Assembly (NCBI GenBank): GCA_963727755.1
Contig: CAVSHN010000014.1
Location: 1-64,000 of the forward strand
DNA from: DASYAN01 sp963727755
GTDB taxonomy: Bacteria; Chloroflexota; Ktedonobacteria; Ktedonobacterales; Ktedonobacteraceae
Direction: 5' to 3'
DNA length: 64,000 nucleotides
Below the pieces are notes generated by a model, which saw only the letters and a list, made by a program, of their open reading frames with translations, had not been told where the DNA came from and did no database searches. A program made the position numbers and the translations under genes. This document shows, piece by piece, positions 1 through 9,165 of this stretch. Within the stretch, counting starts at the first letter, position 1; each line of letters opens with the position of its first letter.

Positions 1-1
1 G

Positions 2-1006
2 CCACGCCGTCCTAAAGATTTTAACGAATTCCAAGAATTTTCTGGGCCGAAAGGTTATATTGGCCTGATTTATGCTGATGGCAATGGAATGAGCAAGGCA
101 TTTATGAATTTAAAGACCCCAACAGAAGCGCAGGTTTTAGCTGAGATCATTGATAGCTCCGTCTACAAAGCAATGGCTATTGCCATTCGTGAGCATTTGC
201 CAATTATCCAGCTAGAGAATCCTTCCCTTCCAGACAATGTCTTTCCTTTCGATATTCTTCTGATCGGTGGTGATGACATTGTGATAGTGACTCCAGCCAT
301 GAAAGCGCCGGATGTTGCACTGACCATTGCCCAGGAGTTTAAACGTTTAACTAAAGGGAAAGGCCCTCAGGGACAGGGTTATACGCTCTCTGTAGGTGTT
401 GTGCTGGCACCAGTCAAGTATCCCTTTGGGTTACTAGAGGACCTTGCTGAGGAAACTTTGAGATTTGCAAAAAAATACTCCGAGGCTGGCGAGTCCTGTA
501 TCAACTTTGTCACTGTCACAGGCAGCACTAGCCAGAACTTTGACAAAGTCTATCAATCTTTAAGTCGAATTAGAACGAAAGATGATCCCGACAGTTCTCC
601 TGAGTTTCATGCTACTTTACGACCATATAACGTTGATCAGTTCAATCAACTCCTAAACGCAATCCGCCGTGGTCATGAGCTTGGGCTAGGACGCACAAAA
701 CTTCACCAGCTACGCGAGGCTATCCTGAAGAGAAACTTAACTACATCAGTAAATGATGCTCTAGCAACGGTGCGGAACTGGCGAAAAGATCAGCGTGAAT
801 ACATTGTGAAACATGTGTATACGCTGGCAGGACAACATCAGGAGCAGTTTTGTAACCCTGATGATCCTTCTACATGGTTTCCTCGCGTGACCTTCCCTTG
901 GTTTGCTAATAGCAAGAATGAGTATCGCACCAATCTGCTTGACTTTATCGAACTCTACGATTTTGTTGCTGGAGAGGAGGTTGGGGATCATGCCAACGAA
1001 GCTTGA
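2..1006 (+). CDS. cas10: Cas10-like large subunit (type III CRISPR), 5' end outside window
   Basis: Large subunit of a type III CRISPR effector; the palm domain makes cyclic oligoadenylate when target RNA is bound (family knowledge). The reading frame is open from base 2, so the gene starts left of the window and any HD nuclease domain is out of view. The first palm motif GLIYADGNGMSKA is read from about base 59, and the second, LLIGGDDIVIV, follows about 60 residues later; the intact GGDD suggests an active cyclase. The ATG at 89 lies inside the first motif and cannot be the true start. The last 17 bases overlap the next RAMP gene, so translation is probably coupled. No CARF effector that would respond to the messenger is seen in the window. 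Confidence 0.88.
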   Translation, partial: PRRPKDFNEFQEFSGPKGYIGLIYADGNGMSKAFMNLKTPTEAQVLAEIIDSSVYKAMAIAIREHLPIIQLENPSLPDNVFPFDILLIGGDDIVIVTPAMKAPDVALTIAQEFKRLTKGKGPQGQGYTLSVGVVLAPVKYPFGLLEDLAEETLRFAKKYSEAGESCINFVTVTGSTSQNFDKVYQSLSRIRTKDDPDSSPEFHATLRPYNVDQFNQLLNAIRRGHELGLGRTKLHQLREAILKRNLTTSVNDALATVRNWRKDQREYIVKHVYTLAGQHQEQFCNPDDPSTWFPRVTFPWFANSKNEYRTNLLDFIELYDFVAGEEVGDHANEA

Positions 1007-1802
1007 TCGTATTCAAATAGATTACACACTTCAGTTTCTCACGCCGTTCCACTGTGGTACAGGTATGCGTATCGGGATAATCGATCGCACGGTAGCACGT
1101 GATCGGAATGGCTATCTCTATATTCCCGGCTCTACACTTAAAGGTATGTTGCGTGAGTACTGTGAGCAACTTTCGCGTTTCTTTGCCCTTGAAGAGCAGG
1201 AGAAAGAGAAGGTGACAAGTCCTCACAATGCAAAGGCCGTGGTCAGAGGACAGAATTGGGGACATTCGATGGTAACACGTATTTTTGGTTCGCAATACTA
1301 TCCTGGTCGCCTTTTCTTTGATGATGTGTTACAAAGCCAGGATGAGACCACACTATATAACAGTGATGGCAAGGAGGATGGTCGCTATAAAGAAATTCAG
1401 ACAGGTATCAATACTCAGGTCCGGCTAGACCGACTCACCCGTACCGCCGTTAAAGGTGCACTCTATACGAGTGAGTTCGGCGTTCGCTATCTACGCTTTT
1501 GCGGTACCGTTACTGGTTGGCTTGAATGTACAGCTATCGATCCCGACTTTCATGAATGCTTTGCAAATCAAGATACGTCTGATGATGGCCCAACCTATTC
1601 ACTGTTACTATTGCTAGCTGGTCTGAATATGATTGAACGCTTAGGGGGTAATAAATCAACAGGAAAGGGACAATGCCAGTGCAAAATTATGCGGGTTGAG
1701 ATTAACAAAAAAGAATATGCAGAAGAAGACTGGAGGGGCTGGTTAGAGCACATAGAGGTACTTGAATACTATGCATTAGTGCAGGAAGAGGTGGAATCGT
1801 GA
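990..1802 (+). CDS. Type III CRISPR RAMP protein, Csm3/Cas7-like
   Basis: Backbone (Cas7-like) subunit of the type III effector, 270 residues. It shows the RAMP signatures: an N-terminal beta strand with SPFHCG-type start (TPFHCGTG), the helix motif IPGSTLKGMLRE, and the glycine-rich loop LGGNKSTGKG near the C-terminus. A central VRLDRLTRTA segment resembles the DRLTGTA region of Csm3. The ATG at 990 is chosen because the purine-rich GGAGAGGAGG lies at 971-980; an upstream in-frame start at 903 would overlap cas10 by 100 bases. The stop overlaps the following GTG start as GTGA. Confidence 0.85.
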   Translation: MPTKLDRIQIDYTLQFLTPFHCGTGMRIGIIDRTVARDRNGYLYIPGSTLKGMLREYCEQLSRFFALEEQEKEKVTSPHNAKAVVRGQNWGHSMVTRIFGSQYYPGRLFFDDVLQSQDETTLYNSDGKEDGRYKEIQTGINTQVRLDRLTRTAVKGALYTSEFGVRYLRFCGTVTGWLECTAIDPDFHECFANQDTSDDGPTYSLLLLLAGLNMIERLGGNKSTGKGQCQCKIMRVEINKKEYAEEDWRGWLEHIEVLEYYALVQEEVES

Positions 1803-3151
1803 AGCATCTCCAGTTAGAACTAAAAGTCCTGTCTCCTCTCGCCATACGCTCCGACCATGCTCCCGGTGGCGCTGCAACGGCTAAAGTTATTCCTGGTTCC
1901 TCGCTGGCAGGATGTCTGGCTAGTGCGCATCGCTTGCTTTATAAAGACAAAAAGGAAGAGTTTGAAGAATTGTTTCTTAAAGGACAAGTGTACTATCCTC
2001 ATCTATACCCAGCTACACTTAAAATCCCACATAGAATAATAAAAAAAGATCAAGAGGAAGCAAACTCTTTACAGGAAGATACACTGCCAATATATCCGGT
2101 ACCAATGACTGCACAGACATGCAAAAAACAAAGTGGTTTCCTCTTTCCCAAAGATGAGAAAGAGGAAAGGCATGGTGTGCGGGACAGCTTGCTGGATTGG
2201 GCAATATTTAACTTGCTTACCAAGGATGTTCATAGTAAGCGAGAAATAGATGCTCTTAATTTACTACACGCCCAGCATTTATGTAAATCTAAAACATGTG
2301 AAGGAAAGACGTGTGAAGCGCTAATGCATCCCTTTAAAGGCTATTACCGCAGGAGTTGTACTCCATCTCCTGAGGATGGAAGGCTTAGATATATACAAGC
2401 AGAAGTTCCTACACGACTGCAAACACGCACTGGTATCAGCCGCGAATGGGGTATTGTTGAAGAGAGCATTCTGTATAATCGCGAAGTGATTGAAGATGGT
2501 ATGCGCTTTTGGGGTACCACTAAACTGCCAGAGGAACTCGAACCAGTTTTTATTCAGCTATTGGAAGAGGCTACTGTATCCAATACAGGCACTCGAAAGA
2601 GTAGCCTACTCCGTGTCGGTACAGGACGTACAAGAGGTCTGGGTGCTGTCAAAATAGTCAATCGAGGTGAGGAGCTACACAATTTGGCAGTATTTAGGGA
2701 GCGTCTCGTAACGTTTAGCAGGACTTTAATAGCGCGAGCAGAGGATGCTCACGTGCAAGACATAATGCCGTTCTACTTTGTCCTGACGTTGCATTCACCA
2801 ATGATTCTGCAAGACGAATTTCTACGCTATCGGGGCGTTGTAGATGAGAAAATATTAGCAGCAAGCATTGGTTTGTCTAACGAGAAGGACGTGGGGTTAG
2901 TCTATTATGCCGCTCATTTGGAGTGTATCACAGGTTGGCAGGAACTTTGGGGTACACCACGCTTCAAAGAATATGCCATAACAACTGGCTCTGTCTTCCT
3001 CTTTGGATTAGAGTATGAGCCAGATGACGCGTTGTGGCACAGGTTATTTACGCTTGAAGAGGAAGGTATGGGAGAACGACAAGCCGATGGCTTTGGTCGT
3101 GTGATGCTATCTGATCCCTTTCATCTACAAGAAGAGGAGGTTTTGCGTTGA
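1799..3151 (+). CDS. csx10: Csx10-like RAMP protein (Cas5-type subunit of type III-D)
   Basis: A 450-residue RAMP protein. The N-terminal strand reaches LSPLAIRSDHAPGG, followed by VIPGSSLAGCLASA, where Ala replaces the usual Lys/Arg of the PGSSLKG helix as in Csx10/Cas5-like subunits. The first glycine-rich loop is VGTGRTRGLGAV around residue 280, and a second RAMP-like half ends in ERQADGFGRVML. A Cys-rich stretch (CKSKTCEGKTCEAL) around residue 160 may bind zinc. The expected role is binding the crRNA 5' handle next to Cas10. The start is GTG, overlapping the previous stop, with AGGAAGAGG upstream. Csx10 identity is by length, position and motif, not by alignment. Confidence 0.72.
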   Translation: MKHLQLELKVLSPLAIRSDHAPGGAATAKVIPGSSLAGCLASAHRLLYKDKKEEFEELFLKGQVYYPHLYPATLKIPHRIIKKDQEEANSLQEDTLPIYPVPMTAQTCKKQSGFLFPKDEKEERHGVRDSLLDWAIFNLLTKDVHSKREIDALNLLHAQHLCKSKTCEGKTCEALMHPFKGYYRRSCTPSPEDGRLRYIQAEVPTRLQTRTGISREWGIVEESILYNREVIEDGMRFWGTTKLPEELEPVFIQLLEEATVSNTGTRKSSLLRVGTGRTRGLGAVKIVNRGEELHNLAVFRERLVTFSRTLIARAEDAHVQDIMPFYFVLTLHSPMILQDEFLRYRGVVDEKILAASIGLSNEKDVGLVYYAAHLECITGWQELWGTPRFKEYAITTGSVFLFGLEYEPDDALWHRLFTLEEEGMGERQADGFGRVMLSDPFHLQEEEVLR

Positions 3152-3690
3152 GTAAAGACGAAAAGGCTATTAACAAGGAGATGCGGCGTATACGCGAGAT
3201 CAGCATTCAAGCAGAGGCACTGTATGAGGATGCCATTCGGCTTGGCGATCACGCCGCTTATGCCTTTAAAGATCTCAGTCGCTCCAGAAGAAATAGCCAT
3301 CGTTCTCAGATGACTGGGTTGGAGAACATTGCAGAGAGTGGACTCAAAACCTCCGACATCTTTGATTATATTAAGAAGCAAATTGCACGCTTTGACTACT
3401 GGAGGAAAGGATTTCCTGGCAATCAAGATCCAAACGAAGGATTTGGCGAGGCTTTGAAAAGTTTTCTTGAAGGAAAAGTGAAAGATAGGCGTGATAGGAT
3501 CTGTAAAGTTCTAGATATCGGTGACGTGACAGACGAAGATAAGTACAAACGGCAACAGATATATTTACAGCTTATTCGTCAGTTCATTCGTCAGCTTGTT
3601 GTACAGTATGAGTATCGCACAAATCAGGAAGAGGGAGATGAGAATGGAACTAACTCTAGCGCAGGTACACAAAATAAATGTAATAAGTGA
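3148..3690 (+). CDS. Small alpha-helical subunit of type III effector (Cas11-like candidate)
   Basis: A 180-residue, charged, probably all-helical protein with no membrane segment. The C-terminal helix YLQLIRQFIRQLVVQYEYR resembles the helical bundles of Csm2/Cmr5 small subunits, which line the target-RNA channel. Translation starts at TTG (3148), seven bases after GAAGAGGAGG, and overlaps the csx10 stop as TTGA. The gene then overlaps the next one by about 47 bases. The Cas11 assignment is an inference from size, fold and position between csx10 and the Csm3-like genes; I do not recognise a named family. Confidence 0.6.
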   Translation: MSKDEKAINKEMRRIREISIQAEALYEDAIRLGDHAAYAFKDLSRSRRNSHRSQMTGLENIAESGLKTSDIFDYIKKQIARFDYWRKGFPGNQDPNEGFGEALKSFLEGKVKDRRDRICKVLDIGDVTDEDKYKRQQIYLQLIRQFIRQLVVQYEYRTNQEEGDENGTNSSAGTQNKCNK

Positions 3691-4087
3691 TACTGTTCTC
3701 TATCCAGAAGCGGCGGCTCTCGTCAGACAACTGGTAGAGGAAGAGGAATGTGACCCCTTACCATCATCACAAGTTAATGGCTTGCTAAATATTGCTGGTG
3801 CTAATATATACACTGATCTGTATAGTTTTGTGCTCCATCAGCGTGATCGCAACTGGACAGCTTCAAAAATGGATATCAAGAAATTCTATGCTGCTCTGGA
3901 GAAATACCTTTCGGATATGGTTCGTCAACGTGTGAAAGCTGAATTTCAACTCATACAGGAAGGGCTTGATGCCAAGCAGACCAAGCAGATGACAGAGGCA
4001 GTAATGGCATTGCTAGCTAAAGACTTTATTCAACATTTTGTTGCTCAGAATAATCGACTGGCTACCTATGCAAGCAGGAGGAAATAA
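3644..4087 (+). CDS. Second small subunit candidate of type III-D effector
   Basis: About 147 residues if translation starts at ATG 3644, which is placed well behind GGAAGAGGGAG (3627-3636); ATG 3638 is an alternative. The middle holds LPSSQVNGLLNIAG followed by FVLHQRDRNW and a long helical KKFYAALEKYLSDM region. It is rich in Gln, Leu and Ala and has no transmembrane or nuclease motif. Two small helical proteins in a row inside one effector operon suggest either two different Cas11-type components or one Cas11 plus an accessory protein. Overlap with the upstream gene and the three-base gap to the next gene point to one transcript. Confidence 0.6.
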   Translation: MELTLAQVHKINVISDTVLYPEAAALVRQLVEEEECDPLPSSQVNGLLNIAGANIYTDLYSFVLHQRDRNWTASKMDIKKFYAALEKYLSDMVRQRVKAEFQLIQEGLDAKQTKQMTEAVMALLAKDFIQHFVAQNNRLATYASRRK

Positions 4088-4089
4088 GA

Positions 4090-4941
4090 ATGTCTGAAGA
4101 TACTACTAAGACGATTCGTCGCTATGAACTGCGCAATCGTTATCTGTTCACGGGACGCATTGAGATGCAGACTGCTTTGCATATCGGTGGAGGCCGTATA
4201 ACCTTGAGTCACAGTAATAGTCCCGTTGTACTTACGCCTGACGAGAAACCATTTATTCCAGGTTCAAGCTTCAAGGGCGCATTACGCAGCACAGTTGAAA
4301 AACTGGTGCCCAACTTGCCAGATCTACACACCTGCGGCTTGCCTACAAAAGAAGACAAGGATGAACGGTGTCCAACTGCTCGCCAGTCATTGATTACTCA
4401 TAAGCTTCGTGATATGAATGAGCAGGAGAGGGAACAAGAACTTGATAAAGAGCGTGGATGCCTGTGTCATACCTGTCAGCTCTTTGGTTCACATCTTGCT
4501 GCAGCACGCATTAATGTCAATGAACTTTACGTGCGGGAGGATGAGTGGAGCGGTATTATTCAGATACGAGATGGAGTAGCAATTGATCGCGATAGTGAGA
4601 AGGCTAAGGATCGACTCAAATATGATTTCGAAGTTGTGCCAGCTCAAGCGGTGTTCGACCTTTCAATTACGTTGGAGAATGCCACTCCACAGGATTTACA
4701 ACTTATCTGCGTAGGCCTGAGCAAGTTTGTACATGGCTTTGGAACCATCGGAGGGAAACGTTCACGTGGTCTAGGAGCTTGCTGCCTCAACGACCTCAAA
4801 GTCTCTTCGTTGGAACTAGAGAACATGGATACAAATGTGCGCAATCAGCGTCTGAAAAACTTTCTGTTGAAACGTGAATTCCCAGTTACAGAGGAAGGAT
4901 CTGTATTTCTAGATCGTCATATTCAGCGCATCTTTAATTAA
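4090..4941 (+). CDS. csm3: Csm3-like RAMP protein (Cas7, RNA backbone/target cleavage)
   Basis: Cas7-type backbone subunit, 283 residues. Visible motifs: LHIGGGR at the first strand, FIPGSSFKGALRS, the zinc-type CxxC in CLCHTCQLFGS, the Csm3 hallmark RDGVAIDRDSEKAKD, and the glycine-rich loop GGKRSRGLG. Csm3 subunits bind crRNA, and a conserved Asp cleaves target RNA at 6-nt steps (family knowledge); which Asp acts here cannot be decided by eye. AGGAGG lies at 4076-4081. A 35-base gap separates it from the next RAMP gene. Confidence 0.87.
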   Translation: MSEDTTKTIRRYELRNRYLFTGRIEMQTALHIGGGRITLSHSNSPVVLTPDEKPFIPGSSFKGALRSTVEKLVPNLPDLHTCGLPTKEDKDERCPTARQSLITHKLRDMNEQEREQELDKERGCLCHTCQLFGSHLAAARINVNELYVREDEWSGIIQIRDGVAIDRDSEKAKDRLKYDFEVVPAQAVFDLSITLENATPQDLQLICVGLSKFVHGFGTIGGKRSRGLGACCLNDLKVSSLELENMDTNVRNQRLKNFLLKREFPVTEEGSVFLDRHIQRIFN

Positions 4942-4976
4942 AAGTAGACAGTTGTGTATTAAGAGGAGCAAAATCC

Positions 4977-5987
4977 ATGTTAAGAAAGCTGGTGAATGAG
5001 GCCTATTTTACGCTGCGTATTACAACGACGGGGCCGCTGTTAATTCGTTCCGGGCATGCCACTGTCAGCGGTCCAGATATGACGCCTGTGCTGACCTTTC
5101 GCAATGGGCAACAAGAAGTGTTTCTACCAGGCAGTTCGCTCAAGGGAGTATTTCGCAGCCATCTTGAAAAGATTATTTGCAGTATCAAGCCACGAGTAGC
5201 CTGCTACCCATTTTGGGGTAATGAAGCGCAGGATAGCGATCTGCTGGAGATGCGGCAGCGTGATTATCGCGACTCGTGCAGTGGGCGTTTTGTGCAGCGT
5301 ACGCGTGATGAGGATGAGCGCAAGCGCCTTGAAGAGCGCACCGATCTAGTGTATCAGGATTGTTGTCCAGTCTGCCGTCTCTTTGGCTCAACTGGCTTTA
5401 TTGGACGGGTGGCAATTGGCGATGCCTATCTCACCTCAAAGTCTATCAAGGAGCAGCGTGATGGTGTGGGCATTGATCGTTTGACAGGAGGAGCCAGTCA
5501 TGGAGCTAAATTTGAACTGGAAGTCGTTAGCCCAGGTGTAACTTTTGAGACCGATATTCACCTACGCAACTTTGAAATCTGGCAACTAGGTATGCTCTTT
5601 GTAGTGTTACAGGATTTGGAAGACGAACTGATCCGCATCGGTTCAGGCCGATCCCGTGGACTGGGGCAAATCAAAGCTGAGGTTAGCTTGCAAGAGAAAA
5701 ATGGTCGCCCCGGTGGTGTAACGACCAGTTCTATCCGTGGAACCGCAGAACCAGCCGATGAACTGTGGGGCCTAGGCCGTTGGCTGAACGATAGGAGCTA
5801 TGGTACATGGACTGATGATAGGTTGCTATTGGTACAGCCCATAGAGCGCAGAAATCGTGGTATTCGCAGCCAACGTGTCTTTGTTGGCGATGCCCTGACA
5901 ACTCTACGTGATGCAACAATTGACCAATTTATCAAACGCATGCAGGAATGGCCAGTAGAGAACCGAGCAGTAGCACCTAGTAAATGA
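4977..5987 (+). CDS. Csm3-like RAMP protein
   Basis: Second clear Csm3-type subunit, 336 residues. N-terminal TTGPLLIRSGHATVSGPDMTP carries an Asp at the place used for catalysis in Csm3 loops. Then come FLPGSSLKGVFRSHLEK, a Cys pair in CCPVCRLFGSTGF, RDGVGIDRLTGGASHGAKF (Csm3 hallmark) and GSGRSRGLGQIKA. About 80 extra residues after the glycine-rich loop (low similarity, Arg-rich) are not part of the basic fold. AGAGGAGC precedes the start. Multiple non-identical Cas7 genes in one operon are typical of III-D complexes. Confidence 0.87.
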   Translation: MLRKLVNEAYFTLRITTTGPLLIRSGHATVSGPDMTPVLTFRNGQQEVFLPGSSLKGVFRSHLEKIICSIKPRVACYPFWGNEAQDSDLLEMRQRDYRDSCSGRFVQRTRDEDERKRLEERTDLVYQDCCPVCRLFGSTGFIGRVAIGDAYLTSKSIKEQRDGVGIDRLTGGASHGAKFELEVVSPGVTFETDIHLRNFEIWQLGMLFVVLQDLEDELIRIGSGRSRGLGQIKAEVSLQEKNGRPGGVTTSSIRGTAEPADELWGLGRWLNDRSYGTWTDDRLLLVQPIERRNRGIRSQRVFVGDALTTLRDATIDQFIKRMQEWPVENRAVAPSK

Positions 5988-6018
5988 TAGGATCGCTCAA
6001 TAGAGGAGAAAAATAATC

Positions 6019-6644
6019 ATGGAAATGTTGTGCTCAGGCTCAGTGAGTGACCTTCATTCGCTCATTACGGCATACCAGTTTCCGCCAGATGCTCTGTTCC
6101 TAGGAGAAATACAGCCCCAGCATGTTGTTCAGCCTCACCAACGGCAAGATCTCCTGCGCTTTGCGCACTTTGGCTCACATATCGAATTTGTCGCCTATAC
6201 CAGCGGTCGCATTTTTCATGCGGACTTTGAACTCCGTTGGCAACGGGTTAGTGCGAAGACAGAAACATTTCGAGTAGTGTATCATCGGAGCAGAACGAAG
6301 TACCCCAGGTTTACAATGCGATCGCTATCTGCTTGAATATAAAGAGCATGTAGAAAACGAGCATAAAGGAGAAAACAACAAACACAAATGTTTTCGGTTA
6401 AAGAAGAAGCATTACTATCTCTTTGGTACAAGATTGGACGGCGCAGTGGTCAGAAAAGCCAATGAACACGATCGAGTTATTGTATTTGCAGAGGCCCGCA
6501 TTCCACGTCCACTATACTATCCAGATCTATCATCACCTGCTGAGCGTGTACAATTAGAAGTACGTGAGTATTGCGATCGGGAAAACGGCCAGAGTAATGT
6601 GGTTTCGTTTTGCAGGCCTGAAGGCTGTGGAGGAGCAAGTATGA
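6019..6644 (+). CDS. csx19: Csx19-like protein of type III-D, two frame breaks
   Basis: Read through two one-base shifts this is a protein of about 208 residues. Frame one (from ATG 6019, behind AGAGGAG) gives SGRIFHADFELRWQR. After a C-run at about 6303-6306 the next frame gives LFGTRLDGAVV and FAEARIPRPLYYP. After about 6600 a third frame ends WFRFAGLKAVEEQV with TGA at 6642-6644, overlapping the next ATG as ATGA. GRIF..ELRW, the ARIPR.L.YP block and the FRF..L..VEE end fit my memory of Csx19, a III-D-specific component of unsettled role. Both breaks look like sequencing indels because all pieces stay conserved. Confidence 0.7.
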
Positions 6645-7780
6645 ACCCTTACGATTTTGTACGTATCGACTGGACAAGACCGCAAAGCGTCGCCCTCCTA
6701 TCTGGCATCATAAAGTAGTCAGTACAGATGGAGCAAAGCTCTATGCCGGATCACTCGAGGTAGAAGTGGAAGTATTGACGCCGTTTTTCATCTCAGATCC
6801 TCGCAATGTATCACCAGATCCCAAAAGAGCCTGCGCAATTTATCCACAACATCTCCCAACAAGCAGGGAACTCTCCAACATATATTATTCCAGGCAGTTC
6901 GCTCAAGGGAATGCTGCGCAATGTCGTAGAAACACTTGGCAATGGCTGTTTGACTTTGTATGATGGCACATATGAGCGAAACAAGGTAAACTACAGGCAA
7001 AAAGTGCCTGCCGCATTTCAGCATTGTGACAACCGTACAAAGATGTGTATTGCCTGCCGCATCTTTGGCATGCTAAAGGAGCACACCAAAGGCGTCTTTC
7101 TCGGCAAAGTCAACATAGGTGACGCCTATAGTGATCCTGAACAAGTGTATCTCTACGAGCCAATGTACACCGCCTTACTTATGGAGCCAAAATCCCATCA
7201 CCGCAGCTTTTACCTAGATAAGTCCGAACAACATATTGCAGGGCGCAAATTCTACTTTCACCACTCCCCTGATATGCAACCTCTCAGTGCCAATGGGCCT
7301 ATTCGCAACGGCGGCGTAACCAACCGCTATATCCAGCCGCTAGACTACGGCACAAAGTTTCGCTTTCGCGTTAACTTTACAAATCTTGAAGTCGATGAGT
7401 TCGCAGCTCTCCTGCTCGCAATTACCCTCACACCAGAGACACGCCACAAGCTTGGCTATGGCAAACCGCTTGGGTTGGGCTCTGTCCAACTAACGCCAAC
7501 CAGTCTAACGCTGATAGACTACAGAACACGCTATGCGCAAACTGGATCGGATCGCAGTAAAACTATACTAGAAGGTGAAAGTTTACAGCAGTTGCGTGAT
7601 AGACTGGTCAACACGTTTTCTATAAACCAACTCGTTCCCATCGCTATGCAAGACCTACAGCGTATCTGGCGATGGCCACCAGAGCCAGATGTCGACTATT
7701 ACTATCCCAGCAAACGTGATTGGTTTGACACACCAGATAGCATCGGAAAAAGGATTCCTGATACAGGAAGTTTATCTTAA
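6641..7780 (+). CDS. RAMP (Cas7-like) protein of type III-D, two frame breaks
   Basis: The start ATG 6641 sits behind GGAGGAG and gives MNPYDFVRIDWTRP. A shift near 6683 continues as KRRPPIWHHKVV and LYAGSLEVEVEVLTPFFI. A second shift near 6825 (in a CCCAAAAG run) continues as PTYIIPGSSLKGMLRNVVET and runs clean to 7780. The second half has the Cys pair CIACRIFGM, NIGDAY, and the loop GYGKPLGLGSV. The order matches the large RAMP protein found near csx19 in III-D loci (all1473-like), though I assign it by motif only. Total length is about 380 residues once repaired. Confidence 0.75.
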
Positions 7781-7835
7781 GAGTGTAAACAAAGTATTGC
7801 TAGAATTACACCTTATGCAAAAAGGTCATCTTACA

Positions 7836-8807
7836 ATGGAAATCTCATTTCCCTCAACTGCTGCCACCAGCCCTTCACGGCTCTATGCCCTTCAGCTCAG
7901 ACTGCGTCCTCTGCAGCGAGGTACGCTCATGCCATTTTCGGGTGAACTAGTACATGGAGCCTTGCTCAGCTGGTTGAGAAGAGCTGTGCCTGATATAGCA
8001 ACTTGGCTGCACGATGGCAATAAGCGCCGCTTATTTACCTGTTCCAGTCTACAATTCCCTCTTCCAGCACAGAGAATGTTAGAGGCTGAACGCGAAAATG
8101 CCCATCTACTGCTAGACCCTGAGAAAACCTATATTATTCGTCTGACTTTCCTACTGGGAGAACTCTTCCCTCTATTCCATGAAGCATTGATGCGCTTCCA
8201 TGAAAGCAAGTCAGGCAAAGATAGATCGCCATTTATGCAGATAGGCAAACAGCTTTTTCTGCTTGAAGAAGTCATCATTCAGAATGCTGATCCTACTGGC
8301 TGGACTGGTTTTACCTCTTTGACAGAGCTTGTTGACCGTGTCAAAGCTTTGCGCTTAGTCCATACGCAGACGCTGAAACTCGAATTTGCCTCTTTAACGA
8401 CATTTAATCGAAGCAATTCCATAAATAGAGAATACGGGACTTACTATGCCCGTTTACCCTTGCCTCAGTACATCTTTCCTGGCTTGGTACGGCGTTGGCA
8501 AGATATTGCACTACCAGAACTGGCAGAGCTAGTCCAATTGGATCGTATTGAACACTATATTCAAGAAGATGGGATAATCATCGCTGATTATAATCTCAAG
8601 CCTCACTGTATCAGATTTTCCACGCATCAGCAGCTCGGCTTTATAGGAATATGTGAGTATTACTTGCGTGCCCAACAGGAAGAAGTAACAGAAAATGCTT
8701 TGCTGACAGTACGCCAACAACTGCTCCTGTTAGCGCATCTAGCTTTTTATTGTGGGATAGGCTACAAGACATCGATGGGTATGGGACAAGCGCGAGTTCT
8801 CAAGTAA
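7836..8807 (+). CDS. cas6: Cas6 crRNA-processing endoribonuclease
   Basis: Cuts the precursor crRNA at the repeat to give the 5' handle. The N-terminal ferredoxin-like half has GELVHGALLSWLRR, with a His typical of the Cas6 active site, then WLHDGNKRRLFTCSSLQF. The C-terminus carries the Gly-rich signature GIGYKTSMGMGQARV. ATG 7836 gives 323 residues and has a weak AAAGG upstream; the longer open frame from 7689 would overlap the previous gene by 92 bases. It is the last gene of the effector operon; no repeat array follows within the window, so its substrate repeats lie elsewhere, probably left of base 1. Confidence 0.85.
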   Translation: MEISFPSTAATSPSRLYALQLRLRPLQRGTLMPFSGELVHGALLSWLRRAVPDIATWLHDGNKRRLFTCSSLQFPLPAQRMLEAERENAHLLLDPEKTYIIRLTFLLGELFPLFHEALMRFHESKSGKDRSPFMQIGKQLFLLEEVIIQNADPTGWTGFTSLTELVDRVKALRLVHTQTLKLEFASLTTFNRSNSINREYGTYYARLPLPQYIFPGLVRRWQDIALPELAELVQLDRIEHYIQEDGIIIADYNLKPHCIRFSTHQQLGFIGICEYYLRAQQEEVTENALLTVRQQLLLLAHLAFYCGIGYKTSMGMGQARVLK

Positions 8808-8840
8808 ACGCCAGAGCCCTTAAAACCTCCCAAAAAACCC

Positions 8841-8869
8841 TTGCAAAAACGCCCAATCCATGTTATACT
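8841..8869 (+). promoter_or_regulatory. Strong sigma-70 promoter and long leader for the AAA ATPase
   Basis: TTGCAA (8841-8846), a 17-base spacer and TATACT (8864-8869). It points at the ATPase start 9166 and leaves a leader of about 290 bases. The stretch 8808-9165 holds no supported gene; a weak 83-residue frame at 8912-9163 has no family signal, and I recognise no riboswitch in it. Confidence 0.65.
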
Positions 8870-9165
8870 ATCTTATAGTTAATACTAATAGAAAACCCAT
8901 ATGTTAGCTTCTTGTATACAAAAAAGGAAGAGAAACGTAGAAAATGGTTGGGTGGCATACTATCCCTCAGATTCCCATTGAGGCAATCTAGGCCCAAGAA
9001 AGCCCCTTCCTCGCTACTACTACACTCTTCGTTCTCCCAAGCCGTCAAGAGAAAATGCTGTCTGCTAGCACCCGCTTGCTTACACCAATGCACACAAACT
9101 TTCAGCATTTCAACTCAAGGCATTTTAACCATCGTCTTACGTAAAAGCATCTCTATCATATAAAA

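Noticed and set aside
6434..6718. Separate 94-residue gene after csx19
   Set aside because: It is the frame-shifted middle of csx19 plus the first codons of the next RAMP gene.
8912..9163. 83-residue ORF in the leader of the AAA ATPase
   Set aside because: No ribosome site, no family signal, odd Ser/Cys-rich composition; probably untranslated leader.
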